Assembly (NCBI GenBank): GCA_905221605.1
Contig: CAJNDS010002804.1
Coordinates: 208,646-272,645 of the forward strand
Reading direction: 5' to 3'
Length of the DNA: 64,000 bases
Source of the DNA: Symbiodinium natans
Lineage: Eukaryota; Sar; Dinophyceae; Suessiales; Symbiodiniaceae
The notes under the pieces were generated by a model that had not been told where the DNA came from, ran no database searches, and saw only the letters and a program-made list of their open reading frames with translations. Made by a program: the position numbers and the translations under genes. Shown one piece after another: positions 33,280-43,929 of the stretch; the first letter of the stretch is position 1, and each line of letters begins with the position of its first letter.

Positions 33280-34092
33280 ATGAGTCAGGCCCTTCATGGA
33301 ACGTTGACTGCAGAAGATGCGCTGGCGGCACGGAGAAGTTTGCAGCGCCAAGATTGCTTGCGCAAACAAATTGAGGCTTCCTTGGCACAGTATCCGGCCA
33401 GCTACCTGTACGACGATGAGCTGGAAGGCCTTGAAGGCTGTCCGGATGAGGTGCAGCTGGCACAACTCCAGGGGTTTCAGGCACTCCTCCGCCACATCCG
33501 AAGAACGCTACAGACGTCACCGCGCAACGAAAGCTTGAAGGCTCTAACGCGGAAGTTCCAGGCAGCCGCGGAGAAACCTTCACCGATGGCTGAGTTGTAT
33601 GAGGTTCTAGGATTGCGACGCGACACAGCTGCGCTGGCTGTTGCGGAGGCGGTTGAATCTGTGAAGCCCAGTAGACGGTATGTACAGTGGCAGGCGGCTT
33701 GCGAAGCAGGGAAGAAAAGTGGGAAGCCCGAGGGCCATGAGGAGGCGATTCGTGAAGGGCTCCGCAGAAAGGCACGATCTCAAGGTCTTCCTGCCCCCAG
33801 TGAAGAAGAGCTTTCCGAGCAGCTCATCAAGATCGAGCGCTCGAGAGAAGACCGAAGTGCTGAGCACCGGGAGAGAGCTGAGAGGCTCTGGAGTGAGCTG
33901 GGAACCGATCCTGAGCATCTGACGTGGCAGCGGGTTCGGAGTTTGTGGAAGGAAAGTGGCGGCGAAGAACTGCTGGCGCAGTACCAGGTTGTGGATCGAG
34001 CACAGGGGGATGACCGTCGGCTTCACGGCAGCCACTTCGAAGCCACCGACGCAAGGTGCTGCAAGCAGACCCCACCCCATAATGCCACATAG
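33280..34092 (+). CDS. Hypothetical charged alpha-helical protein
   Basis: 270 codons with no stop and coding-like base use; not recognised. The N-terminal two-thirds is strongly helical and charged (TAEDALAARRSLQRQD; LEGCPDEVQLAQLQGFQALL). A central AELYEVLGLRRDTAALAVAE resembles the opening of a J domain but lacks HPD. The C-terminal part continues SEEELSEQLIKIERSRED and HLTWQRVRSLWKESGG. No signal peptide or membrane segment. Start taken at ATG 33280, preceded in frame by TAG six bases... immediately upstream (GATTAG ATG), so the frame cannot extend left without splicing. It ends TAG 630 bp before the conserved part of the next gene. Confidence 0.55.
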   Translation: MSQALHGTLTAEDALAARRSLQRQDCLRKQIEASLAQYPASYLYDDELEGLEGCPDEVQLAQLQGFQALLRHIRRTLQTSPRNESLKALTRKFQAAAEKPSPMAELYEVLGLRRDTAALAVAEAVESVKPSRRYVQWQAACEAGKKSGKPEGHEEAIREGLRRKARSQGLPAPSEEELSEQLIKIERSREDRSAEHRERAERLWSELGTDPEHLTWQRVRSLWKESGGEELLAQYQVVDRAQGDDRRLHGSHFEATDARCCKQTPPHNAT

Positions 34093-34430
34093 AGCAGGGG
34101 GCTTGAAGGATGTTGGAGGTCGAAGCTCGAGTTGTTTTTCGTTGCTGCCTGCTGCTGGGGAAGGTGGGGAGGGGTGTCAGGGGGGTGGTGGGGTGGGGAG
34201 GTTGTCTGGGAGGTGGCTGGCAAGAGCAAGAGAATTCAGAATGCTTCTGACTCGGGTCGACTCCAAGAGCTCATCTGCTCGGAGAGCGTTTGGTCCCCGC
34301 AAAACGGGTCCCCGCAGTATGAAGAAGATCATACAGCTTCAGGCCTAAGGAGACCCGTCGGCAAAGCTGAGTCTTGCACTGAGTCTTAGGTGAGGGAGCG
34401 GCCAGAGAACAGCTGCCCGAACCGAACCTG

Positions 34431-34547
34431 GCCAGGATGCCAACATGCACTTGTGCAGCGGTCACGCATGCCACTGCAAGAGGTTGCGAGTTCACTAATG
34501 GCCAGGATGCATGCCCACTGCACGAGGCTGCGATTTCACTGACAATG
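34431..34547. repeat. Imperfect direct duplication
   Basis: A block starting GCCAGGATGC and containing CATGCCACTGCAAGAGG-TTGCGAGTTCACT (34431-34500) is followed at once by a shorter diverged copy (34501-34547). The first ATG of the next open frame lies inside it, which casts doubt on that start. Confidence 0.65.
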
Positions 34548-35396
34548 GGCCAATGGGCCTCCAATCTCCATGCTGCGTTTATGGCTGTAGTACTGCTGCT
34601 GCTACTACTACGACTACTGCTACTACTAGCAGGGCTAGGGGTTGGTGGGGAGGTGGGGGTGCAGGGGTTGGGCATCGCTATTTTTGAGAAAGTGGAGAGG
34701 TTCTTGCATTCGGTGGTGGCTGCGCATGCAGCTGTGACATGCTGCGACGGGTTTGCATGGAGTGCCAGGCATGCAGCGGCTTTGGCCATAGAGTTGCTGC
34801 AGTTGAGGGCAGATCTCTTCCTGCCCGGAAAAGGCAAAGGATCTTCTGCGGATGGCGAAGCCTGCGAGTTTAAGTTCCTGCAAGGGTGCACCTGGTATGA
34901 CTCCAGGATGCGCGTGTGCGGCGAGGTTGACGTGGTCGTCTTGGCAAGCAGTCCTGGGCAAGAGGCATGGTGTGGGCTTGTGGTGGCCATCATCGAGATG
35001 AAGAGTGGCTGGTTTGAGCTGCCAGCGGCCCTACTGCTGCAGCATTCCTCCAAGCTCTCTGGTGCCCAGTTGGGAGAAGCTTCTCTGCGTTGGAGCAATC
35101 ACCGCCTTCTGCTTGGAGAACCCTGTGTTTTTGTGGCAACACTGATCCCGCCTCATCCTTTTGTGATTGGGCTGGATCCGGAACTTCTGCGGGCAATCAG
35201 CAAGAAGCTTTTCCCAGGTGCAGCAGACAGGGTCACTAATTCTTCGGGGTCAATATTATTAGTGATCAGCGAACGTCATACGGTACTGTACAGCATGACG
35301 CTACGTACCTTCGCTAAGCCACGAAGAGAGTACACGAGCTCTCATTGCGATTGTGTTTCGAGGCAACTCGGAGACTCCAGTGGAAGAAGATCTTAA
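34437..35396 (+). CDS. Dinoflagellate-type protein with PD-(D/E)XK-like signature
   Basis: 319 codons open from ATG 34437. The first ~75 codons come from a duplication and a CTG/CTA microsatellite read as poly-Leu. The real exon more likely starts after the acceptor at 34660 (GGTGCAG), at GLGIAIFEKVERFLHSVV. The conserved-looking core is WYDSRMRVCGEVDVVVL followed by VVAIIEMKSGWFELPAAL. The pair GE-x-D-V-V-V ... I-E-M-K is the arrangement of catalytic D and E-x-K in the PD-(D/E)XK nuclease fold. It continues VFVATLIPPHPFVIGLDPEL and LLRAISKKLFPG. Nuclease activity is inference from this signature only; it could be an inactive relative. The last ~45 codons (after about 35270) look non-conserved and may be read-through into an intron. 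Confidence 0.55.
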   Translation: MPTCTCAAVTHATARGCEFTNGQDACPLHEAAISLTMGQWASNLHAAFMAVVLLLLLLRLLLLLAGLGVGGEVGVQGLGIAIFEKVERFLHSVVAAHAAVTCCDGFAWSARHAAALAIELLQLRADLFLPGKGKGSSADGEACEFKFLQGCTWYDSRMRVCGEVDVVVLASSPGQEAWCGLVVAIIEMKSGWFELPAALLLQHSSKLSGAQLGEASLRWSNHRLLLGEPCVFVATLIPPHPFVIGLDPELLRAISKKLFPGAADRVTNSSGSILLVISERHTVLYSMTLRTFAKPRREYTSSHCDCVSRQLGDSSGRRS

Positions 35397-35463
35397 CGGA
35401 TGCAAACAGCTCCATGACTCTCTCCGAAACGACGCACACTTGCGTGCCAGGCGCCCCGGCTCA

Positions 35464-36041
35464 ATGGATCAATTCAGACAACCTTGGCTTTATGGTACCC
35501 TCGCGGCTGTTCTGCTGACCCTTTCCTTCAGCAAGGTAAGTCGGACGGTCAGTCGGACGGTTCCTCAAGCGTGCTTATATGTTCATATGTATCCTTGCCC
35601 TTGAGCAGCTGAGATCTTCAGGGCAAAGAGAAAGCCTTTAAAATTTGTACGGCTTGTGTCACGGAAGCTGAGCGCGTTTACCAATCAAGCTCTCAAGGGT
35701 CGGATGCGACCGCGGGCCGGGCATGATAAGTTTGGCCTGAGAACTATTGATTCGACCAATCTTAAGGCTACTCCCCTGCCCCCGTGGGATTGATTTTCGG
35801 GTGGTCGGATGTTCCTAGCAAGCGCTCTCACCCCCGACATCTCTGAGCGATTGTACAGTGCATGGAGGTGAGGGATGAGAAGGATCCAGCTTTGCGAGTT
35901 TGGACGTTCAGGGCACTTGTCTTGCATCCTCAAAGTTTCAGCTCTTGTGTGTCTGCAGTGTTCGCATGAGTGGAAGTGAGTAGCTTCTGCAGCCCAGAAG
36001 CGTGGGTCATACAGGTCGCAGCTCGGACGGCCAGCAAACAG
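35464..36041 (+). CDS. 5' exons of an unknown gene with N-terminal hydrophobic segment
   Basis: Exon 35464-35535 begins MDQFRQPWLYGTLAAVLLTL and ends AGCAAG|GTAAGT, a canonical donor, exactly 24 codons. The hydrophobic run after a short polar start fits a signal peptide or signal anchor. Two tiny exons follow in compatible phase: 35959-35975 (CSHEWK, donor GTGAGT) and 36015-36041 (SQLGRPAN, donor GTCAGT). The downstream part was not identified. Strong GT donors at each step support a real gene; the protein is unknown. Confidence 0.4.
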
Positions 36042-38286
36042 GTCAGTGCATGTTTAACTTGGCGTTGCAAACAGTTCAGTGCACAGTTGCTGACGTTGTG
36101 GGAACACGACACGGTTTCCGCGCTGCTGGGTGCGTCAGAACAGATCGGGCCCGTGTCTAGCTTTCATGGCTACCGTCTCAAGTAGCTTCTCACTGCTTTC
36201 ATCAAAATTGGCTCCAGAACTCCGGAACTGCATGTCGCGCCCACAATGCAAGGGGCACCTCACATTGTGAGAGTCAAGATGTGCAAGAGGAAGCCTGGAG
36301 CATTGTGTCACTGGCCAGTGGCAGCAAAGCGAATGAGCCAGAATCAGATACACGGCGATGCCAAGCCAACTGAAGCCTCAAACTTCTTGAGCTCGTCCTT
36401 ACCAGGCCTACCAGGTCTCTTCCGACACCATGAAACGCATCTGAAAAGGGCTGGAGTTTCCAGACTCCATCGGGATGTATATATGCATATCTATCTATCT
36501 ATCTATCCATCTGTTCTTACACCTTTGCGCTGGGTTTGTTGAAACAGGCCCTTCCCTGCATGCCCAGGACAGGGAAGGAGGGCCTCCCGAGATAAGTGTG
36601 TTTAGAAGAACGCGCGATTTTGCAAGGTTTTGGCATGTCGAGTCTCGCCGTAGCAAAGACATGCGATAACTACAGCATGTCCGGTAGTGCGCAAACCCCA
36701 CAGCTGATGCTCCCGCAATTGAGGTTGTCGATGTCCCCAAGCGCGCTGCTTCGACATCCTGAGCTGAAGCACCGGATTCTGGTTCTTGGATCGCATTCCT
36801 GCGCAGCTTCCGACAGTGCAGTCTTCTCCTTAGTTATGTGGTTTCTTCTGTCCATAAGCCCCGGCAAAACGACCACACATTGAAGCAGTCTCACACGTCG
36901 CGCTGTGATGGAGGCGTGGAGGCTGCTGCAACGCATGGCGCAAGCTTGCACACGGGCTTGCCACATACTCACGTGATGGCCTATTGATCTTCCAGCTGCC
37001 GGACGTTCACGAGGGGCATTTCTTGGGTCTTCACGGCATATCCTGGCGCAGTCCCAGCAACAGGAGCCAGCGCAAGGTGGCCAGCTGCAGCTGACCAGCG
37101 CAGCGTGGGAACTCGCAGATGCAGCAGGTCCTCGATTCCCAGAGCTCGCCGGAGCTTAAGCAGGTCGGCGGCGCGGTCCGGCTCACTGAAGTCACTGAAG
37201 GCCCTTTCTGTGTCATCTCACCTGCGCCGCTGCGCAGCTGTGTGCAAGCAGGCTGCCAAAATAGCATCGGCAAAATGTCGAACTTGTTGCAAGTTGCCAC
37301 GGACGTCACGACCACATCGCAGTGTCCCGCGAGGACTGCTCGAATCCATCGGGAAGGATCGCCCGGCGTTGTCGACTCGCAGTCTGGCACACAGGGGATC
37401 CACCGATGTCCGTCGATCATGAGCCGCTCCGAGCCCCTGATTGGGTTCCCTTTGCCGAGGCTCCGCGTTCTTGGCACCACGAACCTGCGGGTTCCTTGCT
37501 TATTCAGATGCTCAGAAGCTTTGTAGACACTGTACTCGTAGAGTGAGTACCTTACCTACTTCATCTGTTACTTAGAAACACAGTAGTTGTTACTTATAGA
37601 AGCACAGTAGTTGTCTGACCTCCGAGGTTGCAGACACTTCTGTCTATCCGGAGTCGCCATCTGGTCACAGCGTCTCGCTGGCTTGATTCGTTTGCCCTTC
37701 AGCGAACAGGCATCCTTAAGTAGATACACTTTTGGAGGTTCCGAAAAATGAAAGCCTCAACCCCGAACCATAGATAAACGGGAAGAGAGGCGCTACGGGC
37801 CTGCGTTTTCAGGGTTGAGCCCCATGGCCTTCAGTATGTAGGGCGCTAGCATTCTGACATCCCAATATGTTCAAGGTAACGAGCCCGAGGCATGCCGGGA
37901 ATCTGCAAAAACCCAAAACACATCAAAGTACCCCAAGTCTCCTCCATCCCTCCTTCTGCAATGCGCCTGTTTGCCATCCGGCTCCACCTTCCACAATGGA
38001 ACCGACCCCCTTTAGATGGAATGTTTGGGAATCGGCCTCGCAGTCTGTGTGCGGAGGTGCCTCCCGTAGATGCGGACATAGAAGTCTCGTTCAAGCTCCC
38101 AATCACCCAAAAGGCTGGCAGGTACACCCCCCCCTATAACCCCCCTCAACCATATTCTATTCGTGGGGTGGGAAGCCGCCCAGATTTCAAAAATCCCTCC
38201 CCATATTCTATCGATGGGACGGCCCAAATTCAAAAATAGCATGCCCCCCCCCTCCCGCCCGAAAATTAAGTTCTGTCTACTTTAGG
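36042..38286. other. No gene recognised; (CTAT)n microsatellite
   Basis: Open on both strands in places, notably 37031-37546, where three frames overlap for >100 codons, but without family resemblance. Contains a (CTAT)5 microsatellite at 36489-36509. A C-rich stretch at 38128-38250 holds the duplication listed next. Confidence 0.4.
38148..38236. repeat. Two-copy degenerate repeat
   Basis: CCATATTCTATTCGTGGGG-TGGGAAGCCGCCCAGATTTCAAAAAT (from 38150) recurs about 51 bp later as CCATATTCTATCGATGGGA-CGGCCCAAATTCAAAAAT. Low-complexity C runs flank both sides. Probably a decayed dispersed repeat. Confidence 0.65.
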
Positions 38287-38633
38287 ATGCCTATAAGCCC
38301 ACCGCTTCTTTCAGAAGCTTCCACTCCATCAGAAGCACCAACACCATCTGCCTCACATTTTAACAGGATGCACCTGCGAGACTGGTGGGTGAGCTGTGTG
38401 CGCGCTTCGTGCTCCGAGACATTGCTGCACGTGGGAAGAACCAGGCCGGGCTTTCTCGCAGTGAATTTGATCATTCCCTCCCTGGGCCCCCCTAACTCCC
38501 CTCAAACACATCCCGACTGTTGCATCACACTTGCCCTCAGGAACATTCTGGCGAAGCATCCGTCCAGCTTCGGGGGTGTTCCCCCCCTTCTGCTCGAGTC
38601 TGCACAGAAGTACGCAGAGCACTCGGGCTCCAG

Positions 38634-40845
38634 GTATCGAAGCGTTCGGATGCCGCTGCGTGGATTTGGAACCAACGGAGTGCAGGGAGAACAGGCAGCG
38701 CAGCGGCAGCACGTGGTGATCACATGTGATCACCCAAGAGCCAGTCGAACACATCGAAGAAGTCATTTTTGAAAGGTACAGAAGTCTTTGAAGATGTTTT
38801 TCCAGCTTGGTGGGCGCATGGTTGGCTCCTCAGCATAAGCTAGCGTCACTGCAACATCTGCAACAGAACATGACCAACATCTTTAAGCCCCGTGCATGGC
38901 GAGGTTGACACGGCGGTGCTTTATGACAATCATGCTGACATCGGGCATGCCATCGCCAAGAGCAAGATACCACGCGAGGAGGTGTGCACCTCCTGGAGAA
39001 GCAAAGGGTTCCGGAGTTGCAGTCTGAGAAAGATGAACTGTGTCTGTGAGGTATTCATCGTCAGCAAGATTCCGCCCACTCAGATGGGTCTTGTCCTATG
39101 TCCCACATGCTGTCAAACGACACAGTCAGCATATGACAGCATGTTGTAGCCAAGCAAACCAAGCAAAGCCATACCCTGGTGAAGCTGGCCTCGACGCTCA
39201 GGATATGACGAAACCTACGATGCGGTCCTCCGAAGTGTCGACGAACTTGGCACGCACCTGGACTTAGTCCGGCACTCAGAGGACCTCCGTGCCGCAAGCT
39301 TCCGTTCTCGACGTCTTCTGATCAAAGGTGCTGCTACACTGGCCTTCCAACTTTGACTCCAAGGAACCATTCATGATCAGTGGCAACTGCCAGATGACCT
39401 GCTGCACCTAATGCATCTCCCAGCGCTGCGTAGCTTTGCGTACCCCACCCGAGCTTGCGTGGAGGATCCGCTCCCTGAGTGTGCCAGCGTGTCCTGGCGG
39501 GCATGCCGAGCTGCAGCATGGAAAGGGCTTGAAAGAGCCTTCAAAGCTGGAAAGGCCATGCCTGCACCACCAAGCATGCTTGGCAGACCTGACAAGATGC
39601 CGGTGTCAGGTGCGAGCGCTGGGCGTGTCAAACTTCGGCGTGCAGCACCTGTCTGCACTCTTGGCGGATGGTCCATCTCTGCCGATCGCTGTGAACCAGG
39701 TGCAGACACGTACTGCTGCCGTCTGTTGCAGCTGGTGTAGTGGGGAATTTTTCAACGTAGTGCTGATTGGATGTCGTTATCGACTTTTAGGCCTCAAGGG
39801 CCTAAGCCTGATTCCACGTGGCTTGAGCTCAACATGTCTGAATGCGTAGATGTATAGGTAGATACAAATGGGCCTTGGCCGTAACATCTCTCTGATTTGA
39901 ATCAAACATGACCAGGGAATTCTAGACTGGAGCTTGGCAGCATGACGAAGCATTCTTTAGGATAAAGGAGGCAGCGTAATATGGGCGATCCTACCTCAAC
40001 GCTGATTTTTCATCCTCGAAGCAAACCACAATTGACCCGTTTGATTGCACTTACCGAACAGGTGATCGTGTGACCTGGCCCTTAAAGCACTGGCTTGGTG
40101 GGAAGGTGGTAGCGTATGTTTTCGCTGCTTGAGAACGAAAAGATGCTGACCAGATCGAGCTTCATCCATGGTGGCCGCAGCTGGCTCTGCGAAAGCGCCT
40201 CGGCCGCAATGCTGCGTCTGCCCAACAAAGTCTCTTCTTAAAACCCCCCCCCCATGGGGCGAAGAACTTAAACATGGGATCTTTGGAGCAGCCAGCCGAA
40301 GCATGTCTATTGTTTTTCACAGCTGGCAGATGCATGGACTGAAGAAACAGCTGCATTGATTAGCTAATGTGGACCAAGGTATTGCAAAGAGAAGCGCATA
40401 GCCTTGATGGCTGCACCGACACCTTCCCGAGTTGCGTGCTTTGTTCCACTCGTGACAAGTTCCGCTGCATACCGTTTCCACTTGCCAGGCTTACGGATCC
40501 TTGGGAAGTTCCCTACTGGGTGGGGCAACGCTCCGCTCGCCCGTCCTGCACCTAAAGTCGGGGGGGTTGAACATGGATCCATCGCGAGTCGGCACGAGCG
40601 CGAGAGACTCTCGATTGAGGCGGTGGTGAAGGTGTCCGAGAGGGTGGGCCGAACTCCGGCTCAGGCTCCATCAAAACACGACACGGTCACATGATTTTCA
40701 CAGACATGCACAGCGGCATGCACGGCTGGGTGCACAGCTCTGAGACTCAAAGGTAGAACCCACCTTCACGTAGCTCCGAGCTTGCAAGATCTTGCAAGGT
40801 GTTGCTGCGCTGGGCTGTGCAGCAGGGCGTGGCGGTGATTCCGCA
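38634..40845 (+). CDS. Aldo/keto reductase, multi-exon, catalytic tetrad intact
   Basis: NAD(P)H-dependent carbonyl reductase of the aldo/keto reductase family. Exons: ~38634-38703 (RMPLRGFGTNGVQGE), 38904-38981 (VDTAVLYDNHADIGHAIAKS), 39051-39087 (VFIVSKIPPTQM), 39202-39266 (YDETYDAVLRSVDELGTHLD), 39328-~39363 (VLLHWPSN), ~39487-39554 (AAAWKGLERAFKAGK), 39610-39699 (VRALGVSNFGVQHLSALL), 40154-~40180 (IELHPWWPQ), ~40604-40664 (AVVKVSERVGRTPAQ) and 40799-~40845 (VLLRWAVQQGVAVIPQ). All four catalytic residues are present: Asp and Tyr in VDTAVLY, Lys in VSKIPP, His in LLHWP. Junction phases agree, and donors at 39555 and 40665 are GC. The exon joining the N-terminal strand to VDTA and the C-terminal exons were not found. 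Substrate unknown. Confidence 0.88.
38715..38734. repeat. Perfect 20-bp palindrome
   Basis: GGTGATCACATGTGATCACC equals its own reverse complement. It lies in the first aldo/keto reductase intron, 12 bp after the presumed exon end. Confidence 0.95.
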
Positions 40846-42858
40846 GAAACCCCAGCTAAGAGCTTTCCTGAAGTGCGATGAGGGCACCTGAAGCGCGATC
40901 ACATCTCAACATCTCGCAGCTGCCAAGCGGTATCAAGCGGTTATTGTCCCATCATTCCAAAAAGAGCACAGACGGCCAAAGAGGAGATTGGATAGGAGAC
41001 ATGCCCGAAACCCGCGAAGAAGTGCTTGGAGGCAGAGTGGGCTTAGCTTGCTTGCATGGCAATCAGTCCAACTTTCAGCCATGGGTCAACGAACCTTACC
41101 CGAGCTTTAGAGGCCAGGACCGCCAAGGGTTCAAGAGATTTCACAAGCATGATGCATGCCATGGCCCCGCAGCACTGATGGCGTCCACCAGGCCAGATTC
41201 AGCCGGGTCAACAGAAGAATATAATGATGAGTAGAATTATAATGTGAATCTTAATTTGGCCCCGAATTTTTCATTGTCAGGTATGGCAAAATTGCTGAGG
41301 ACGTGGAGCTCGGCGCACGCCCGCGGGGTGCACAGGCGGGATGCACCGGTGCATAGACGGACACAGATCAGAGAAGAGCGGAAAACAATAGAAAGCACAA
41401 ACCAAGCCAGGCTGCAGTGTCTGCACCTGTTGCAAGACCTATTAAGATGCAGCCACCAAGTTCCTTTTTTTAAATCTCTGGTTAGGCCCGGGAGGTGAAG
41501 TGGTCCGCACCAGATGGTGAGGCTCGCTCGGCTTGCTCACCTGCATCAGAGGTTGCCAATCGGGACAAGGGATATCAAAGCGCAATGTCTCGCTGGTCAC
41601 AAGCAATGTGCCCATCGCAGCATAGTCTGGAGCGGCCAAAGCCTCTGCACTTGCGCAAGGCCCATGACATTTTAGGGTTTAGCGTTTGGGGTTCAGGGGT
41701 TTTAATGACAAGTGGACCGGAGTACTGGCACACGCACGACCCTTGAGCTGCCACAGGACGATGCTCATCGACAGGACAGCTTGGCTTGACAGTGGCAGCG
41801 AAGCAAAAGATGCTTAGGATTGCTCACGGGCATCATACCTTTTAGAAGTAGCACTCCTTGTTGCAGGACTTGCAATCTCAGATATTGGCCCAGTTCCGAA
41901 GGCTCAGCACGACACAGAAGGCCATGTGAGCAACCTCTTGCTGTAGCTAAAAGTTCCACTGGATGGAAAACCCTCACAGGAAGGTTCAGTTGATCATGCC
42001 CACCATGCGCCTGAAATTGAAGCCAACCTTTCAGTTGTCGAGAGTAGAGTAGAGCATAGGAGTCTGATAAGCACAGGTCGTCCTGGGTCTGTGCATCCTT
42101 CTGGTGATGGTTTGGGCGTGACTGGGCTTGTAAAGAGAGACGTTGACTTTGTGGGACCTGGGCCCTAGGCAAGTGCTGAGAAACCGTTAAGACATCGGAG
42201 AAAGCCCCCGGAGTACTCAGGCTCAGCCCATCCTCAAAGCTCGGGCCTCGGGCCATCGTGCGCCTCTGTCTTTTCTGCCGAAAAGTTTTCTTTGTCCTGA
42301 GGCCGACCCCAGTGACACTGGCCAGGCCCTCACGCGGTGCACCTGGCTCACCTGGCTACTCTCCACAAAGAAGTGCGGGGCAGCCAAAGACGCGCCATTC
42401 CTGGGATGAAATCCGAAAAGGCGCGACGCGGGAATGCAGGAAACATATTGGGAACACATTTGCGAGCACGGAGCCGAGGAGGACAAGTTGCCTCTAAGAC
42501 CTGTTGATGTCAGGCACCATCTTGGAGATCACCCGCAACGGGCCGTTGATCGCGGTAGCAGCTTGTCGAGCATGTGGATGGTGCCCAAATCTGCATGTAG
42601 ACCATGACAGATAAGGACGAAAACGGACCTGTCTGGGGCCACGATATTGGCCAGGCCTGCTGCACGGCCCAGTCACTGCGGAGACCTAATGCAAGCATAG
42701 TCCAAGCATGTGGGGGTTTACGAAAATGAGTTTAAGGGACCCCTAATAAAGACCCCCCAAATAATTAGTAGGGTTCCCTTATAATAAGGACCCCAATGAG
42801 GTACCCCTAATTTCGGAAACATCCCAGAGGTATGGCTGCATAGTTGTGTCATCTGCAG
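40846..42858. other. No gene recognised; degenerate telomere-like word and hairpin
   Basis: The 3' exons of the aldo/keto reductase should be here but I cannot identify them. Contains TTTTAGGGTTTAGCG-like words at 41670-41705 and the hairpin element at 42724-42826. Confidence 0.45.
42724..42826. repeat. Hairpin repeat related to the 10.8-kb element
   Basis: Inverted arms AAGGGACCCCTAAT (42734-42747) and ATTAGTAGGGTTCCCTT (42764-42780) form an imperfect stem. A second GGACCCC(A)AAT-like word follows and the right end is GGAAACATCCCA (42815-42826). Read on the minus strand the end is TGGGATGTTTCC, matching the TGGGATGTTCCC end of the element at 10806. Non-coding, MITE-like; the left end is not clear. 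Confidence 0.65.
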
Positions 42859-43195
42859 GTTATCATGGGCCATCTGGTCGAGGCTGCAGGGCCACCAGTG
42901 ACGGAAGATGGCCATACGCTCATCATGCTGGAACCAGCCGGTGCTGTGGAGGCCCCCCCATGTCCCCACCAGCAACCCTTTGCCGTCCCCTTACAACACG
43001 ATGTGTTGTCTGCTGCCCTAAGCCCTAAACCCTAAACCCGAAACCCGAAACCCGAAACCCGAAACCCGAATCCCTAATCCCTAAACCCTAAACCCGCAGT
43101 AACAGCGCCACATTGTCTTGGAGCATCTCGAGGCATCACGGATCAAGATCGCCGATCCGGAGGACGCAGCCCTCTACAGATCCCAGCCGGTGCAT
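42859..43195 (+). CDS. Two exons of an unknown protein, first related to an exon at 45.2 kb
   Basis: Exon 42859-42951 (after ATCTGCAG) is exactly 31 codons: VIMGHLVEAAGPPVTEDGHT then LIMLEPAGAVE, with a GC donor. Exon 43106-~43195 follows in phase: RHIVLEHLEASRIKIADPED and AALYRSQPVHN. An 80-bp telomere-like array lies in the intron between them. The block EAAGPPVTEDGHT...GAVE is clearly related to AAAEPVTEDDHT...GAVD at 45.2 kb, so this is a repeated domain or a duplicated gene segment. I do not recognise the family; a small beta-rich domain is a guess. Confidence 0.55.
43016..43095. repeat. Telomere-like array with CCCGAAA variants, in an intron
   Basis: Eleven ~7-bp units: CCCTAAA at both ends, five consecutive CCCGAAA units in the middle and two CCCTAAT. 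It ends 10 bp before the acceptor of the exon at 43106. Confidence 0.92.
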
Positions 43196-43450
43196 AACCT
43201 ACATCCCCATGGGATTTTTTTCTTTTTGTTATAAAACTCAAGAGGGCATAAAAAATGTGATTGTTAATAAGATTCTTCTAAGAGGAGTATAGTAACCAAG
43301 CCCCAAAGATGTAGGATTGTCCTTGGACACTGGGCTATCCAAAAAGTGTGCCTCAGTTTGGGGCCCAGGTGGAAGGTCCAGAGCCGGAAGCACATGATTT
43401 CCGACCTGAAGCTATACACGCAGGCTGGAAGTTTGCTTAGCCTGCGGAGA

Positions 43451-43700
43451 TCAGTTCACGATGTGTTCCTTTGCCAGGTACTGTGCTGCAGGCCCGGTTG
43501 TCTGAAATGGGTCTCTTAGTTCGCCGACAGTTTCACGTCTTGCACAAGTATGAGTATGCCCGCTACTCTTCAGACCAGAGCGTTGACCACAACTTCACCT
43601 TTCGACAGCCACCAGCAGAAGCAGCAACAGCACCACAACAACAACATCAAAGGCAACAACATACAAGAACAAAGAGCACAGATCGCGCTTGAAGCACTGG
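43451..43700 (+). other. Possible exon of unknown gene
   Basis: After an acceptor at about 43479 (TTTGCCAG) the frame reads TVLQARLSEMGLLVRRQFHV then LHKYEYARYSSDQSV, plausible helical coding sequence. It then runs into a CAG/CAA/ACAACA-rich stretch (43617-43660). Not recognised. Confidence 0.3.
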
Positions 43701-43870
43701 CGATTCAGGCACCCGAGCGGATCATGAATCCTGATTCAAGAGCACTGGTGATTCAAGCACGCGCGGTTCAACAATTCCCGCTTCAAGCGCTTCTGATTCA
43801 ATCACTGCCGGTTCGAGCACACGCGATTCAAGCGCTGGCGATTTCGACCCGCCCTACCAACCCAGCGAAT
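43695..43870. repeat. GATTCAAGC minisatellite
   Basis: Eight to nine degenerate 14-18-bp units with core GATTCAAGCRC (for example GATTCAGGCACCCGAGCG, GATTCAAGCACGCGCG, GATTCAAGCGCTGGC). Several frames are open through it; I treat these as artefacts. Confidence 0.75.
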
Positions 43871-43929
43871 TCCGACTCACTGACGATAGGGGCCTCCCTA
43901 CCGCCCCAGCTAAGCTAAACTGTCGACCT

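Noticed and set aside
34271-35098. 275-codon minus-strand frame
   Set aside because: Antisense to the protein with the PD-(D/E)XK-like signature; reads as Ser/Pro-rich complement of Leu and Gly codons.
36150-36185. Spliced-leader-like TTTCATGGCTACCGTCTCAAG
   Set aside because: Shares only scattered words with the leader, in the wrong order.
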